64,000 bases of DNA. Origin: Syntrophopropionicum propionicicum_A (lineage in GTDB: Bacteria > Bacillota > Desulfotomaculia > Desulfotomaculales > Pelotomaculaceae). Positions 29,751-38,284 of this stretch are shown here, one piece after another. The DNA is taken from positions 62,001 to 126,000 of the forward strand of contig NZ_JBMGJC010000004.1 of the NCBI RefSeq assembly GCF_048984525.1. Direction: 5' to 3'. The position numbers and the translations under genes were made by a program. The notes beneath the pieces were generated by a model. That model was not told the origin of the DNA. It searched no databases and worked only from the letters and a program-made list of their open reading frames with translations. The number at the start of each line of letters is the position of its first letter. The first letter of the stretch is position 1.

Positions 29751-30845
29751 GTGAATCTTAACTGTGGTTTAATCGGTCTGCCAATGGTGGGTAAAACCAC
29801 TATTTTCAACCTGCTCACCGGCGCCGACGCTGAGACATCCAATTTCCTGACCGGCAAGACGGAGACAAACAGCAGGGCGGCTGTCGTGGCAGACCCCAGG
29901 GTTGATTTCCTGAGCGCCATGTACAAGCCGCGCAAGACCATCCATGCCATGATCCAGTTCAGTGACGTGCCTGGTTTGGTTCAAGGCTCGAGCCAGGGGC
30001 AGGGTGTGGGCAACCAGTTTTTAAATTCAATCCGAAATGTGGATATGCTCGCTCACATAGTGCGCGCCTTCGCCAATAACGATGTGCCGCATGTCAGCGG
30101 TGAAGTTAACCCGCTGCGGGATATTGAAACGATAAATATGGAACTCCTTCTGGCTGACATGGAGATAATTGAGAAGAGGATCGAAAGGATTAAAAACGGT
30201 AAAAAGGTTAAAAAAGAAAACGTCACTGAGCTCGAGGTGCTGGAAAAATGTTTGAGCTCACTGGAAAATGAAATATCAATTGGCCAGCTTGATTTAACCG
30301 ACAGCGAAAAGGCTGTTTTGAAAAATTACAGCTTCCTTACCGAAAAACCTATTTTACTGGTAATAAATACGGATGAACAGCAGTTCAAGTCAAAGTCCTA
30401 TCCCGGCAAGGAACTGGTAGAAACTTACGCTAGCGAGCGAGGTCTGCCCTTACTGGAGATATGCGGGAAAATTGAAATGGAAATAAGCCAGCTGCCTGCT
30501 GAGGACAGGGAATTATTCATGGCCGACCTGGGTATCGTTGAGTCCGGTATTGACCGCCTGGCGCGGGCCGCCTATGATTTCCTGGGGCTGATATCGTTTC
30601 TTACAGTGGGCGCGGACGAGGTTAAAGCCTGGACCGTCCAGAGGAACACCGACGCTAAATCGGCGGCGGGTAAGATCCACTCTGACATAGAGAGAGGGTT
30701 TATCAGGGCCGAAGTAGTGAAATACCGTGATCTGGAGAGCCTGGGGAGCATGGCCAAAGTTAAAGAAAAAGGCCTGAGCCGCCTGGAAGGCAAGGACTAT
30801 ATTGTTGAAGACGGTGACATAATAAATTTCAGGTTTAATGTATGA
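29751..30845 (+). CDS. YchF/Obg-like P-loop GTPase, divergent
   Basis: This 364-residue protein has the YchF layout: P-loop GLIGLPMVGKTTIFNLLTG (residues about 6-24), the switch region FSDVPGLVQGSSQGQGVGNQ (about 68-87), NxxE-type base motif VINTDE, a coiled-coil insertion (about 130-180) and a C-terminal TGS domain ending IVEDGDIINFRFNV. It differs from standard YchF, which has LPNVGKST and NYPFCTIDPN; here the second segment is NSRAAVVADPR. YchF proteins bind ATP or GTP and associate with ribosomes. This looks like a paralogous branch. GTG start behind GGGGGATA. Confidence 0.85.
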   Translation: MNLNCGLIGLPMVGKTTIFNLLTGADAETSNFLTGKTETNSRAAVVADPRVDFLSAMYKPRKTIHAMIQFSDVPGLVQGSSQGQGVGNQFLNSIRNVDMLAHIVRAFANNDVPHVSGEVNPLRDIETINMELLLADMEIIEKRIERIKNGKKVKKENVTELEVLEKCLSSLENEISIGQLDLTDSEKAVLKNYSFLTEKPILLVINTDEQQFKSKSYPGKELVETYASERGLPLLEICGKIEMEISQLPAEDRELFMADLGIVESGIDRLARAAYDFLGLISFLTVGADEVKAWTVQRNTDAKSAAGKIHSDIERGFIRAEVVKYRDLESLGSMAKVKEKGLSRLEGKDYIVEDGDIINFRFNV

Positions 30846-30851
30846 GCCAAT

Positions 30852-30877
30852 AAACCCGCACCAGCTGCGGGTTTTAA
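30852..30877 (+). terminator. intrinsic terminator after the YchF-like gene
   Basis: AAACCCGCA pairs with TGCGGGTTT around CCAGC, followed by TAATAT. Confidence 0.75.
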
Positions 30878-30895
30878 TATCAGTCATCCTTTATT

Positions 30896-30952
30896 AAAAC
30901 AAATAGACAGGATTAACGGGATTTAAATTGATTTACAGGATTATAACTGTCA
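30896..30952. repeat. intergenic repeat, AAACAA...GGATTAAC family, copy 2
   Basis: AAAACAAATAGACAGGATTA matches the start of the copy at 35373 in 20 bases. It is followed by CGGGATTTAAATTGATTTAC and AGGATTATAACTGTC, the same tandem units as elsewhere. Confidence 0.6.
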
Positions 30953-30981
30953 ATATGTTTTTGGAATAGAAAAGAGGGTGC

Positions 30982-31099
30982 TTCTGGCCAGGCAGACCGG
31001 CCTGACCAGAATTTATAAATAAAATGAACTTAGCGGAATTTTTGAAAGTCTAAGTTATATGACGCTAAAGTATATAATTAGCAGTCATATAACTTTTTT
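30982..31099 (+). other. two strong hairpins in a gene-free gap (candidate small RNA)
   Basis: The first hairpin is TTCTGGCCAGGC with GCCTGACCAGAA (30982-31011, one mismatch). The second is AAGTTATATGAC with GTCATATAACTT (31052-31094, perfect) plus an inner GCTAA/TTAGC pair, and it runs into TTTTTT (31094-31099) like a terminator. No gene ends here, since the YchF gene has its own terminator 175 bp before. A short structured transcript is possible. Confidence 0.35.
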
Positions 31100-31271
31100 G
31101 GTTATTATGTCGCCTTATGTCTCATTGAGTGTTTATTTCAATTGGTTTATAATTAAGGGCGTGAATGAAATATTTCTCTTTAAATTAAAATTTTGCTTGC
31201 GTATTTAATAATTGGGGGTGATTTTTATTCTTAATGATACTTTGGACAAACCCTTGAAGGAGGAAATAATT

Positions 31272-33932
31272 TTGCGCAAAAAGTGCTCCGCTGTTTTCCT
31301 GTGGCTGAACGTTATACTGACCGTTGCAGTGATTTATCTTTTTACGCCTTCATGGGCGGGCGCGTACCAGGTCATTTCAAAAACCAGCGCGGAGGAGATA
31401 ATCACCCAGGGCGCGTCTCTGCAGACAATCCGGATGAAAACGGACGGGGGACCGCTTAACGTATACATCCTTAAAGCCGATCTGAGCGACCCTTTATTAA
31501 AAATAGACACAATCGTGGGCAGTGACGGCACCATGAACAAAAACCAGACTGTTACCGATATGGCCAAACGCACCGGGGCGGTGGCCGCCATAAACGGTGA
31601 TTTTTTTCAAATGATGGAGAGCGGGCGCACCATAGGCCTTGCTTACCAGGGCGGTAAGCTGGTGGAAAGCCCCGCCCTTAGGAATGACATGTACGGCTTT
31701 GGCCTGACAACTGATAAAACGCCGCTGATTGAGTTATTTAATTTCAGAGGTACGGTCACGGCCGCTAACGGTAAGAGCTTTTCCCTGGCAGGGATAAATA
31801 AACCCGGGTACTTGCTGATGTCTGACAAGTCTTCCGATATCGACACCTTAAACCTGTATAACACACTCTGGGGCACTACCAGCAGGGGCAAGCTGTCCAA
31901 CCTGACCGGGGTGATGGAAGCTGTCGTCCAGAACGGTGTGGTGCAAAAGGTTTTAACAGATCAGCCGGGTGTGGCTATACCGGCGAACGGCTATATACTG
32001 AAAGGGCACGGGCAGGCGGCAAAATTTATAAAAGACAACCTGAAGCCGGGTTCAAAAGTCAGCTACAATTACACAGTGGAGCCCGGCGGCAGCAGTCTCT
32101 TCGCGGCAGTCGGCGGCCAGGCTTTACTGGTGCAGGACGGACACCTGCCGCCTTACTTCAGCCAAAACATAACCGGAAAGCACGCCAGGACCGCCGCTGG
32201 GATTTCAAAAGACGGGAACACTCTTTACCTGGTGGCTGTTGAAAAGCAGGCCTCCTCTGACGGTACGGCTGTCAGCGTGGGTATGACCCAGGAAGAGCTG
32301 GCCGGCTTCTTAATCTCTATTGGTGTGTGGAGAGCCGTAAACCTTGACGGCGGCGGTTCTACAACCATGGCGGCGCGCCACCTGGGAGATTTCAACGCCA
32401 GCCTGGTTAACCAGCCGCAGGGTACAACCCAGCGTCGGGTGCCGGACGCCATAGGTGTTTTCTCGCTGGCTCCGCAGGGAAAGCTTTCCGGTTTGAGCGT
32501 CAGCGGTCCCAGCTTGCTGCTGGCCGGCACCAGCGGTGTGTTTGAGGTCAAAGGGGGATACGACCAGTATTACAACCCTGCGCGGGTATCTTCCAGCGGC
32601 GTGACGTTTTCCGCGCCGGCCGGCGCCGGTAGTTTCCAGGGCAGTGTTTTTACACCCGCCAAAAGCGGCAGCGTTACAGTTACCGCGTCCCTGGGCAATG
32701 TGAGCGGGACGGCAACGGTGAAGGTAATCGGCCTGGAAATGATTTCACAGCTGGTTATCAGCCCCAACCCGGTACAAGTTGAACCAGGGAAGTCTGCCCA
32801 AATGTCTTTAAAAGTTAAAACGTACAGCGGGGAAACATTTGATATAAAACCGTCTGATGTTAAATGGAGTGTCGACGGCTCCGCGGGACAAATTGTCGAT
32901 GGAGTATTCACAGCGGTTCAAAACGCGGCTAAGGGTCAGATCACAGCGACTTTCCAGGGGCTGACCGCTTCAGTGCCGGTCACGGTTAAACCGCCCTGGG
33001 AAGACCTTCAGGTCAATCCCGAAAAGGATTCCGCAGTGACACTGGACGATTGGGTTGAAGTACAGTTTCCCGCCGGGACTACATCCGAAACGGTAGACGT
33101 CAGGCTGGCGTATGAGTCTTATTTTTCTGATGTACCTTCAGGAATTTATGTGCTTGGCGCGGTAAACTTAAACCCGGTTGATGGGCAGGAAGCGGATCTT
33201 AATGCCCCCCTGCGGGTTAACTGGTTGTACAGCAAGGATGTGCTCAGCCACCGGCCGGTGATAATGCTGTATGACGACAATGCGAAACAATGGCAGGAAC
33301 AGCCGGCCAGAATTGAAGGAGACGGGACCACCAGGACTATTTCCGCCAGGGTATGGGGATTTGGCCGGTTGGTGCTGGTTGATGACAAGCGTCCTGCGCC
33401 GGTATTTAAAGACACGGTTGGTCATTGGGCCAATCCGTCTATCGTAAGGCTTGCTGCAAGCGGGGTACTCGGCGGTTTTCCGGACGGCACATTTGCGCCC
33501 GAACGGCCGGTAACCAGGGCGCAATTCGCCTATGCGCTGGCGACCGCATTAAAATGGCCGGCCCCCGAAAGCAGAGTTTCTTTTAAAGATTATGTCCCCG
33601 ATTGGGCCAGGGGGGCAGTGGAAAAAGCAGTTTCCCGGGGAGTAATTACCGGATACCCGGACGGAACATTCATGCCGGACGCCGGGATTACCAGGAGTGA
33701 AATGGCCGTCATGATTGACAGGGCTTTAAGGCTTGATAAATCAGATAGTACATTAAATTGCAAGGACCTTAGCAAGATTCCGGATTATGCTCTGGGTTCG
33801 GTAAACAGGGTGACTGCCGCCGGTATCCTTCAGACCAGCGAAGGATATTTCAATCCTCTCAAGGGAGTATCCCGTGCGGAAATGGCGGCTGCACTGGCCA
33901 GGGTGTTGTACTGGTGGTCGGAACACCCTTAA
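31272..33932 (+). CDS. S-layer-anchored phosphodiester glycosidase (NAGPA domain, three SLH domains)
   Basis: This is an 886-residue exported protein. A signal peptide (MRKKCSAVFLWLNVILTVAV onwards to SWAGA) leads into a phosphodiester glycosidase domain (about residues 70-400), with INGDFFQ, GISKDGNTLYLVAVEKQ and VNLDGGGSTTMAAR. This fold removes GlcNAc or phosphodiester-linked sugars and occurs in spore and envelope proteins. Next come Ig-like/Big_2 domains (about 405-590), a beta-sandwich, and three SLH repeats from about residue 700 (FKDTVGHWANPSIVRLAASG, GGFPDGTF, ITGYPDGTF, and a third). The repeats bind pyruvylated cell-wall polymer. I chose the TTG start 8 bases behind AAGGAGG; a 20-residue-longer frame lacks a site. 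Confidence 0.88.
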   Translation: MRKKCSAVFLWLNVILTVAVIYLFTPSWAGAYQVISKTSAEEIITQGASLQTIRMKTDGGPLNVYILKADLSDPLLKIDTIVGSDGTMNKNQTVTDMAKRTGAVAAINGDFFQMMESGRTIGLAYQGGKLVESPALRNDMYGFGLTTDKTPLIELFNFRGTVTAANGKSFSLAGINKPGYLLMSDKSSDIDTLNLYNTLWGTTSRGKLSNLTGVMEAVVQNGVVQKVLTDQPGVAIPANGYILKGHGQAAKFIKDNLKPGSKVSYNYTVEPGGSSLFAAVGGQALLVQDGHLPPYFSQNITGKHARTAAGISKDGNTLYLVAVEKQASSDGTAVSVGMTQEELAGFLISIGVWRAVNLDGGGSTTMAARHLGDFNASLVNQPQGTTQRRVPDAIGVFSLAPQGKLSGLSVSGPSLLLAGTSGVFEVKGGYDQYYNPARVSSSGVTFSAPAGAGSFQGSVFTPAKSGSVTVTASLGNVSGTATVKVIGLEMISQLVISPNPVQVEPGKSAQMSLKVKTYSGETFDIKPSDVKWSVDGSAGQIVDGVFTAVQNAAKGQITATFQGLTASVPVTVKPPWEDLQVNPEKDSAVTLDDWVEVQFPAGTTSETVDVRLAYESYFSDVPSGIYVLGAVNLNPVDGQEADLNAPLRVNWLYSKDVLSHRPVIMLYDDNAKQWQEQPARIEGDGTTRTISARVWGFGRLVLVDDKRPAPVFKDTVGHWANPSIVRLAASGVLGGFPDGTFAPERPVTRAQFAYALATALKWPAPESRVSFKDYVPDWARGAVEKAVSRGVITGYPDGTFMPDAGITRSEMAVMIDRALRLDKSDSTLNCKDLSKIPDYALGSVNRVTAAGILQTSEGYFNPLKGVSRAEMAAALARVLYWWSEHP

Positions 33933-34012
33933 AATCTATATATCAAGATTTATTTTCAATCCGGCAGGAAAGTAATACATCTTAAAGAATTATATATAAA
34001 ATAATATTTGAA

Positions 34013-34170
34013 CCAACAGGTGCCCGTAAGGGAGAATAGGGAATCAGGTGAAAGTCCTGAGCGGTCCCGCCACTGTTACCGGGAGTCCGCCGCGGTAATG
34101 CCACTGTGAGTAAGCTGTCACGGGAAGGCCGCGGCGAACGATGAACGAAGCCAGGAGACCTGCCTGTTGG
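34013..34170 (+). promoter_or_regulatory. cobalamin (AdoCbl) riboswitch
   Basis: The element opens with CCAACAGG and closes with CCTGTTGG (helix P1). Inside are the universal landmarks GGGAATCAGGTGAAAGTCCTG, GCGGTCCCGCCACTGT, TGTGAGTAAGCTGTCA and the B12-box region GAAGCCAGGAGACCTGCC. All core helices are present. It sits upstream of cobT with a terminator in between, so high cobalamin should shut down cobT transcription. Confidence 0.95.
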
Positions 34171-34216
34171 ATAAATGCCCGCGAGGTAAGGGTGACCCGG
34201 AGGATGATGGAAAAGT

Positions 34217-34248
34217 CCACGGCCTGTTTAAAGGCTGTGGTTTTTTTT
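34217..34248 (+). terminator. riboswitch expression platform terminator
   Basis: CCACGGCCT pairs with AGGCTGTGG (one wobble) around GTTTAA, then eight Ts. It lies 47 nt after the riboswitch and 35 nt before the cobT start, which is the usual off-switch geometry. Confidence 0.85.
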
Positions 34249-34282
34249 ATATCTCAATTAGAAATATGGAAGGGGAATGAAG

Positions 34283-35350
34283 ATGCTGCTTGAAAAGACG
34301 TTAAGTGAAATTGGTGATCTTGACCGGGATGCGATGAAAAAGGCGCAAATAAGGCTGGACAGCCTGATCAAGCCTCCGGGGAGCCTCGGCATACTTGAGG
34401 AGATAGCGGTACAGCTGGCCGGAATAACGCGCAATCCCCGCCCCCAAATCGGAGAAAAAGCTGTAATAATAATGGCCGGCGACCACGGTGTGGTGGAAGA
34501 AGGTGTGAGCGTCGCGCCGCAGGAGGTTACCGCGCAGATGCTGCCTGCTTTTATTGAGGGAGTGGCCGGGATCGGAGTGCTCGCCAAACATGCCGGCGCC
34601 AGGATCATCGTAGTTGATGTGGGTGTAGCGTCGACCGTTGATTTTCCCGGTGTGCTGCAGAAAAAGGTGAAAGCCGGCGCCGGTAACATAGCGAAAGGCC
34701 CGGCCATGTCAAGGGAAGAAGCGGTTAAAGCGCTGGAAGTGGGTATCCAGGTGGCGCAGGAGGAGATCGGCCGGGGAGCAAGCCTGCTGGCCACGGGTGA
34801 TATGGGGATCGGCAACACAACACCCAGCAGCGCAATCTTAGCAGCTCTGGGCGGTTATACCGCGGAGGAAGTCGCCGGTCGGGGGACCCTGGTAAACGAC
34901 CGGGTGATGGAAGTAAAGATCTGGGCGATTAACCACGCCCTGAAAATCAACAAACCTAATCGCGAGGACGGCATAGACGTCCTGGCAAAGGTAGGAGGTC
35001 TTGAAATTGCCGGCCTGGCGGGAGTTATACTGGGAGCCGCGGCGAGGCGTGTGCCGGTATTGATTGACGGTTTTATCACCACCGCGGCTGCCCTGGCAGC
35101 GTGTAAAATACAGCCCAAAGCACGCAACTATATCATTGCCTCCCACCTGTCCGGTGAACAGGGCCACCGACTGATGCTGGAAGAGTTGGGCCTGGCGCCG
35201 GTGATTAACTTGAATATGCGCCTGGGCGAAGGTACGGGAGCGGCCCTGACCATGCACCTGGTCGAGGCTGCCGCCAAGATCATCCGTGAAATGGCTTCCT
35301 TTGACGAGGCCGGCGTCTCCGACCTGGACGAGGACAAAATATTGAGCTAA
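34283..35350 (+). CDS. cobT: nicotinate-nucleotide:dimethylbenzimidazole phosphoribosyltransferase
   Basis: CobT makes alpha-ribazole phosphate, the lower ligand of cobalamin, from nicotinate mononucleotide and a benzimidazole base. The roughly 355-residue protein has LIKPPGSLGILEEIAVQLAG, AVIIMAGDHGVVEEGVS, GDMGIGNTTPSSAI and the catalytic Glu in MRLGEGTGAALTM. GGAAGGGG precedes two nearby ATGs; the second is better spaced and is used here. It lies alone behind a cobalamin riboswitch and terminator. No other cobalamin genes follow, so the rest of the pathway must be elsewhere. Confidence 0.93.
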   Translation: MLLEKTLSEIGDLDRDAMKKAQIRLDSLIKPPGSLGILEEIAVQLAGITRNPRPQIGEKAVIIMAGDHGVVEEGVSVAPQEVTAQMLPAFIEGVAGIGVLAKHAGARIIVVDVGVASTVDFPGVLQKKVKAGAGNIAKGPAMSREEAVKALEVGIQVAQEEIGRGASLLATGDMGIGNTTPSSAILAALGGYTAEEVAGRGTLVNDRVMEVKIWAINHALKINKPNREDGIDVLAKVGGLEIAGLAGVILGAAARRVPVLIDGFITTAAALAACKIQPKARNYIIASHLSGEQGHRLMLEELGLAPVINLNMRLGEGTGAALTMHLVEAAAKIIREMASFDEAGVSDLDEDKILS

Positions 35351-35372
35351 AATTCTTGTTTTGCTCCATGTA

Positions 35373-35627
35373 AAACAAATAGACAGGATTAACAGGATTA
35401 AAGAATTTAAAAATATATATCACAAGATTTACAGGATTATTAAGATTAACAAGATTTTAAACAAATATTTTTAAATAATTAGATGTATTACAGTGATAAA
35501 AATCATTTTACTCAAAAATTCTTTTTACCTTGGGAGTTTGTAAAAAGCCGTTAATATTAAAATTATAAAAATCTTGTTAATCAGTTTTGAAATCATGTTA
35601 ATCCTGTTAAATTGTTTTCGATCTGTA
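35373..35627. repeat. MITE-like intergenic repeat, AAACAA...TTGTTT family, copy 3
   Basis: About 255 bp with inverted ends. The left half is AAACAAATAGACAGGATTAA, CAGGATTAAAGAATTT, then CACAAGATTTACAGGATTAT and AAGATTAACAAGATTTTAAA. The right half has the same units inverted: AATCTTGTTAATCAG, AATCATGTTAATCCTG and TTAAATTGTTTT. The middle is plain AT-rich DNA. There is no transposase or open frame. It fills the gap between cobT and the convergent FBPase gene. Confidence 0.65.
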
Positions 35628-35658
35628 AACAAGCCAGAGAAAAGCTCTCTGGCTTGTT
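35628..35658 (-). terminator. hairpin after the FBPase gene
   Basis: AACAAGCCAGAG pairs perfectly with CTCTGGCTTGTT around AGAAAAGCT-type loop bases. It lies just after the FBPase stop on the minus strand, without a long U-tract. Confidence 0.6.
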
Positions 35659-35664
35659 GAGCAA

Positions 35665-36765
35665 TTAGCTAAGGCGCATTTTTTCAAAGCGGTCTTTCAG
35701 GCGGTTGGATACCTCCGGCAGTGTGGTGTATTCCATTTCGTCCAGGTGCAGCCGGTGTGGTTCGAACGGTCCCATGCTGCGGATGAAATTGGCAATCTCA
35801 TTGGCCTTTTGCCTGGCCAGGTCGTATGATGGATCTGCGAAGAAGTCCTGAGGCCCCAGCAGCCTGCCCTCACACAGCTGAAAGCCCAGGGCCACTACTC
35901 TAGGCGGCCCGTCAAAACGGGTCGGGTTGGAGTTCACGACTGGAACAGGCATCAGCGGGCCGGTGTGCGAGCCTCTCATCCAGCCTGAAACAAGATGAGG
36001 ATTGGCAAAGGGCTCCAGTACTTCACCGACAGCCGGAAAGCCGCTCTGGCACCGTACCAGCAGGACCGGGTCATCCTTACCCACATAACGTCCGGCCATA
36101 AGGTTCAGCTTTTGGGTGCTGGAAGCTGCGACTATTTCTTTGGTTTCCTTTTGAAATACTGATTTAATCACATAGCGGCCCGGCGCGCCTATAAATACCA
36201 GCATGTCATAAAGTTCTTCCGGGCAGGAGAAGGTAACTTTTTTATTCTCTATCAGGTCACATACTTCAAAAAGGAACCCTTTGTGCATCTTGGGGTCAAT
36301 CACCAGGCCTATTGTATTGAATGGATCCGCAAACATTTTGTATAGAGGAAGGTTCCAGGCGCCTGGTTCTGTTTTGTCCGCCATAAAAACTATAACCGGT
36401 TCACTGCCGCGTTCCTCAAATTCCAGTTCTGCCACGCCTGGCCCGAGCCCCTTGATGTTGCCGGAAAAAGCGTCTGACAGCAAATCCTGCCCGGCCCCGT
36501 ATAATTTAAGCTTCTTAGCAATCCTGGTGCATGATGCGAATGTGTCCCACGCCAGTTGATGGATTTCCCCGTTGTCCTTGCCTGTCTCATGAGTCATAAT
36601 CAGGTTTATATCGTCTCCAACATGAGTTACACAAAAATCAATCAAAAGCGGGCTTCCGGTCAGTATCCCCCTGGCGGTTTCCAGCAGTTCCGGGTGAACG
36701 CTGGAATGGCCAACAAATCCACCCACGTCTGCTTTAATGACTGTTAAGGTGATATTTTTGCCCAT
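35665..36765 (-). CDS. fbp: bifunctional fructose-1,6-bisphosphate aldolase/phosphatase (class V)
   Basis: This single enzyme condenses triose phosphates to fructose-1,6-bisphosphate and removes one phosphate, making gluconeogenesis one-way; it is common in archaea and deep-branching anaerobes. The 366-residue protein matches throughout: TLTVIKADVGGFVGHSSVHP at the start, DDINLIMTHETGKDN (metal Asp and His), GPGVAELEFEERGSEPV, the aldolase Lys region WNLPLYKMFADPFNT, GWMRGSHTGPLMPV and RFDGPPRVVALGFQ. ATG follows GGAGG. Single gene on the minus strand, suggesting autotrophic or gluconeogenic growth. Confidence 0.95.
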   Translation of the reverse strand: MGKNITLTVIKADVGGFVGHSSVHPELLETARGILTGSPLLIDFCVTHVGDDINLIMTHETGKDNGEIHQLAWDTFASCTRIAKKLKLYGAGQDLLSDAFSGNIKGLGPGVAELEFEERGSEPVIVFMADKTEPGAWNLPLYKMFADPFNTIGLVIDPKMHKGFLFEVCDLIENKKVTFSCPEELYDMLVFIGAPGRYVIKSVFQKETKEIVAASSTQKLNLMAGRYVGKDDPVLLVRCQSGFPAVGEVLEPFANPHLVSGWMRGSHTGPLMPVPVVNSNPTRFDGPPRVVALGFQLCEGRLLGPQDFFADPSYDLARQKANEIANFIRSMGPFEPHRLHLDEMEYTTLPEVSNRLKDRFEKMRLS

Positions 36766-36957
36766 GATTTACCTCCTAATAAAATATTTGCTATAATACT
36801 CTATAAATATGCGTCCGTTACCCTCTATGCTTTCTAAAAATATTATACAATAATTAGTGAAAATATTATATACTATTTATCATAATAAATGTAAATAGGT
36901 TATACTAATAATTCATTATGTTAGATTATATGGCGTCAGACAAAAGGAGGTTGTGCG

Positions 36958-37215
36958 ATGGGGTTCAGCGGAGAGGGCGATTTTTTAAAAAAAACACTTT
37001 TGCAGGCTGAAATAAACCGCTTAAAACACGGAAATGAGGAACAGGATAACAGGAGGACGGTTTTGGACTGGGCACTTATTGCAGGCGAGCATATGGGGCA
37101 TCTTCTGGGCTCGGTCAGGGAAAACGATCTGGCGGCGGTGGAAAAAGAACTGCTTCATGTGTCCGCCCCTTTGCTCGAGCTTCATAACGCTCTCAACAGA
37201 AAAACAACTAAATAA
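36958..37215 (+). CDS. hypothetical protein, 85 aa
   Basis: I do not recognise a family. The protein is all-helical and soluble: a polar N-terminal helix (about residues 8-30) and two amphipathic helices (about 38-55, LDWALIAGEHMGHLLGSV, and 57-80). The sequence vaguely recalls MazG-like helical bundles, but the acidic metal motif is not present. AAAGGAGG lies 7 bases before the ATG. It precedes the GyrI-like gene by 30 bp, so they may be one operon. Confidence 0.7.
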   Translation: MGFSGEGDFLKKTLLQAEINRLKHGNEEQDNRRTVLDWALIAGEHMGHLLGSVRENDLAAVEKELLHVSAPLLELHNALNRKTTK

Positions 37216-37244
37216 ATCATAAAAACTTATTCGGGGTGATGACA

Positions 37245-37859
37245 GTGCCGGCAGTTGACTTTAAAAAAGAACTCAAACAGCTATACAATATTTCGGGAGC
37301 GGACGTGGTGATAATTGATGTTCCGCCAATGAATTTTCTAATGGTGGACGGTGCGGGCAATCCTAACACAACCCGGGAATTTCAGGAAGCGGTAGAGGTA
37401 TTGTACGGTGTTTCATATGCCCTGAAATTTCGAGTAAAAAAAGCGGGGCTGACAAATTATGTGGTGATGCCCCTGGAAGGTTTGTGGTGGACCGAAAGCA
37501 TGGCTGAATTCGATCCGGAGGATAAAGGCAAATGGAAATGGACCCTGATGATCATGCAGCCGGAATTTGTGACTGAAGAATATTTTAATGAAGCGGTCAG
37601 CGAAATAGGGAAAAAGAAAGACATTCACGTGCTTTCAAAAATAAGATATGAAAGGTATTCTGAAGGTTTATCAGCCCAGATTATGCACATTGGCCCCTAT
37701 AATACCGAGGGTCCAGACGTGGCCAAACTTCATAATTTTATTTTAGAAAACGGTTACGTATTTGCGGGAAAACATCATGAGGTTTACCTGAGCGACCCTC
37801 GCAGGGTAAAAACGGAAAAAATAAAGACCCTGATCAGGCAGCCGATTAGGTTGAAATAG
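37245..37859 (+). CDS. GyrI-like small-molecule-binding protein
   Basis: The 204-residue protein is a free-standing GyrI-like/SRPBCC-type effector domain (SHAM fold), the binding module of regulators such as BmrR and Rob. Recognisable parts are IIDVPPMNFLMVDGAGNPNT, YALKFRVKKAGLTNYVVMPL and the conserved Glu-Trp regions LEGLWWTESM and MHIGPYNTEGPDVAKLHNFI. The GTG start is chosen because GGGGTGA lies 7 bases upstream. Stand-alone members have been tied to drug hydrolysis or chaperoning of small ligands. Function inferred only from fold. Confidence 0.8.
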   Translation: MPAVDFKKELKQLYNISGADVVIIDVPPMNFLMVDGAGNPNTTREFQEAVEVLYGVSYALKFRVKKAGLTNYVVMPLEGLWWTESMAEFDPEDKGKWKWTLMIMQPEFVTEEYFNEAVSEIGKKKDIHVLSKIRYERYSEGLSAQIMHIGPYNTEGPDVAKLHNFILENGYVFAGKHHEVYLSDPRRVKTEKIKTLIRQPIRLK

Positions 37860-38284
37860 ATGCTGTGCAAAAAAATGCTTACATAACAAGAAAAATGTTG
37901 CAAGATTGCAGTGCAGTGATAAAATGTAAAAGATAGAGATTTCACTAGCATACCAAAGATAATCTACTTATAGAAAGGAAGGTAGTGGAATTATAAGCAG
38001 CTGTTGATAATACTGGTAAACGGCTGCTGTTATGCACTCTATTTCCAGTTGGTTTTTGACTGTTGAATCAGAGTCGATTTAAGAGTCTTAAACATAATCA
38101 AGGAAAAACGGATAGAGAATTATTAAATTGTCTGTTATAAGCTAAATGCGCCTGGCACGTATGGCAGAAAACAGAGCAGTCGGCTAATGGCTGAAATGGG
38201 CTGGTAAACAATGTCATTCAGCCCATGCTGGAAGACCGTCAATGGAGCCGCGTTTTTCCAAATCAAAGGAGGTATTTGTCTCAG
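37860..38284. other. 425-bp gap upstream of the aminotransferase
   Basis: No conventional gene is seen. Structures include AGCAGC with GCTGCT (38000-38030 area) and TGGGCTG with CAGCCCA (38197-38225). Two tiny adjoining frames also occur, MRLARMAENRAVG-stop immediately followed by MAEMGW-stop. A leader RNA for the aminotransferase operon is possible. It matches no riboswitch class that I know. Confidence 0.3.
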
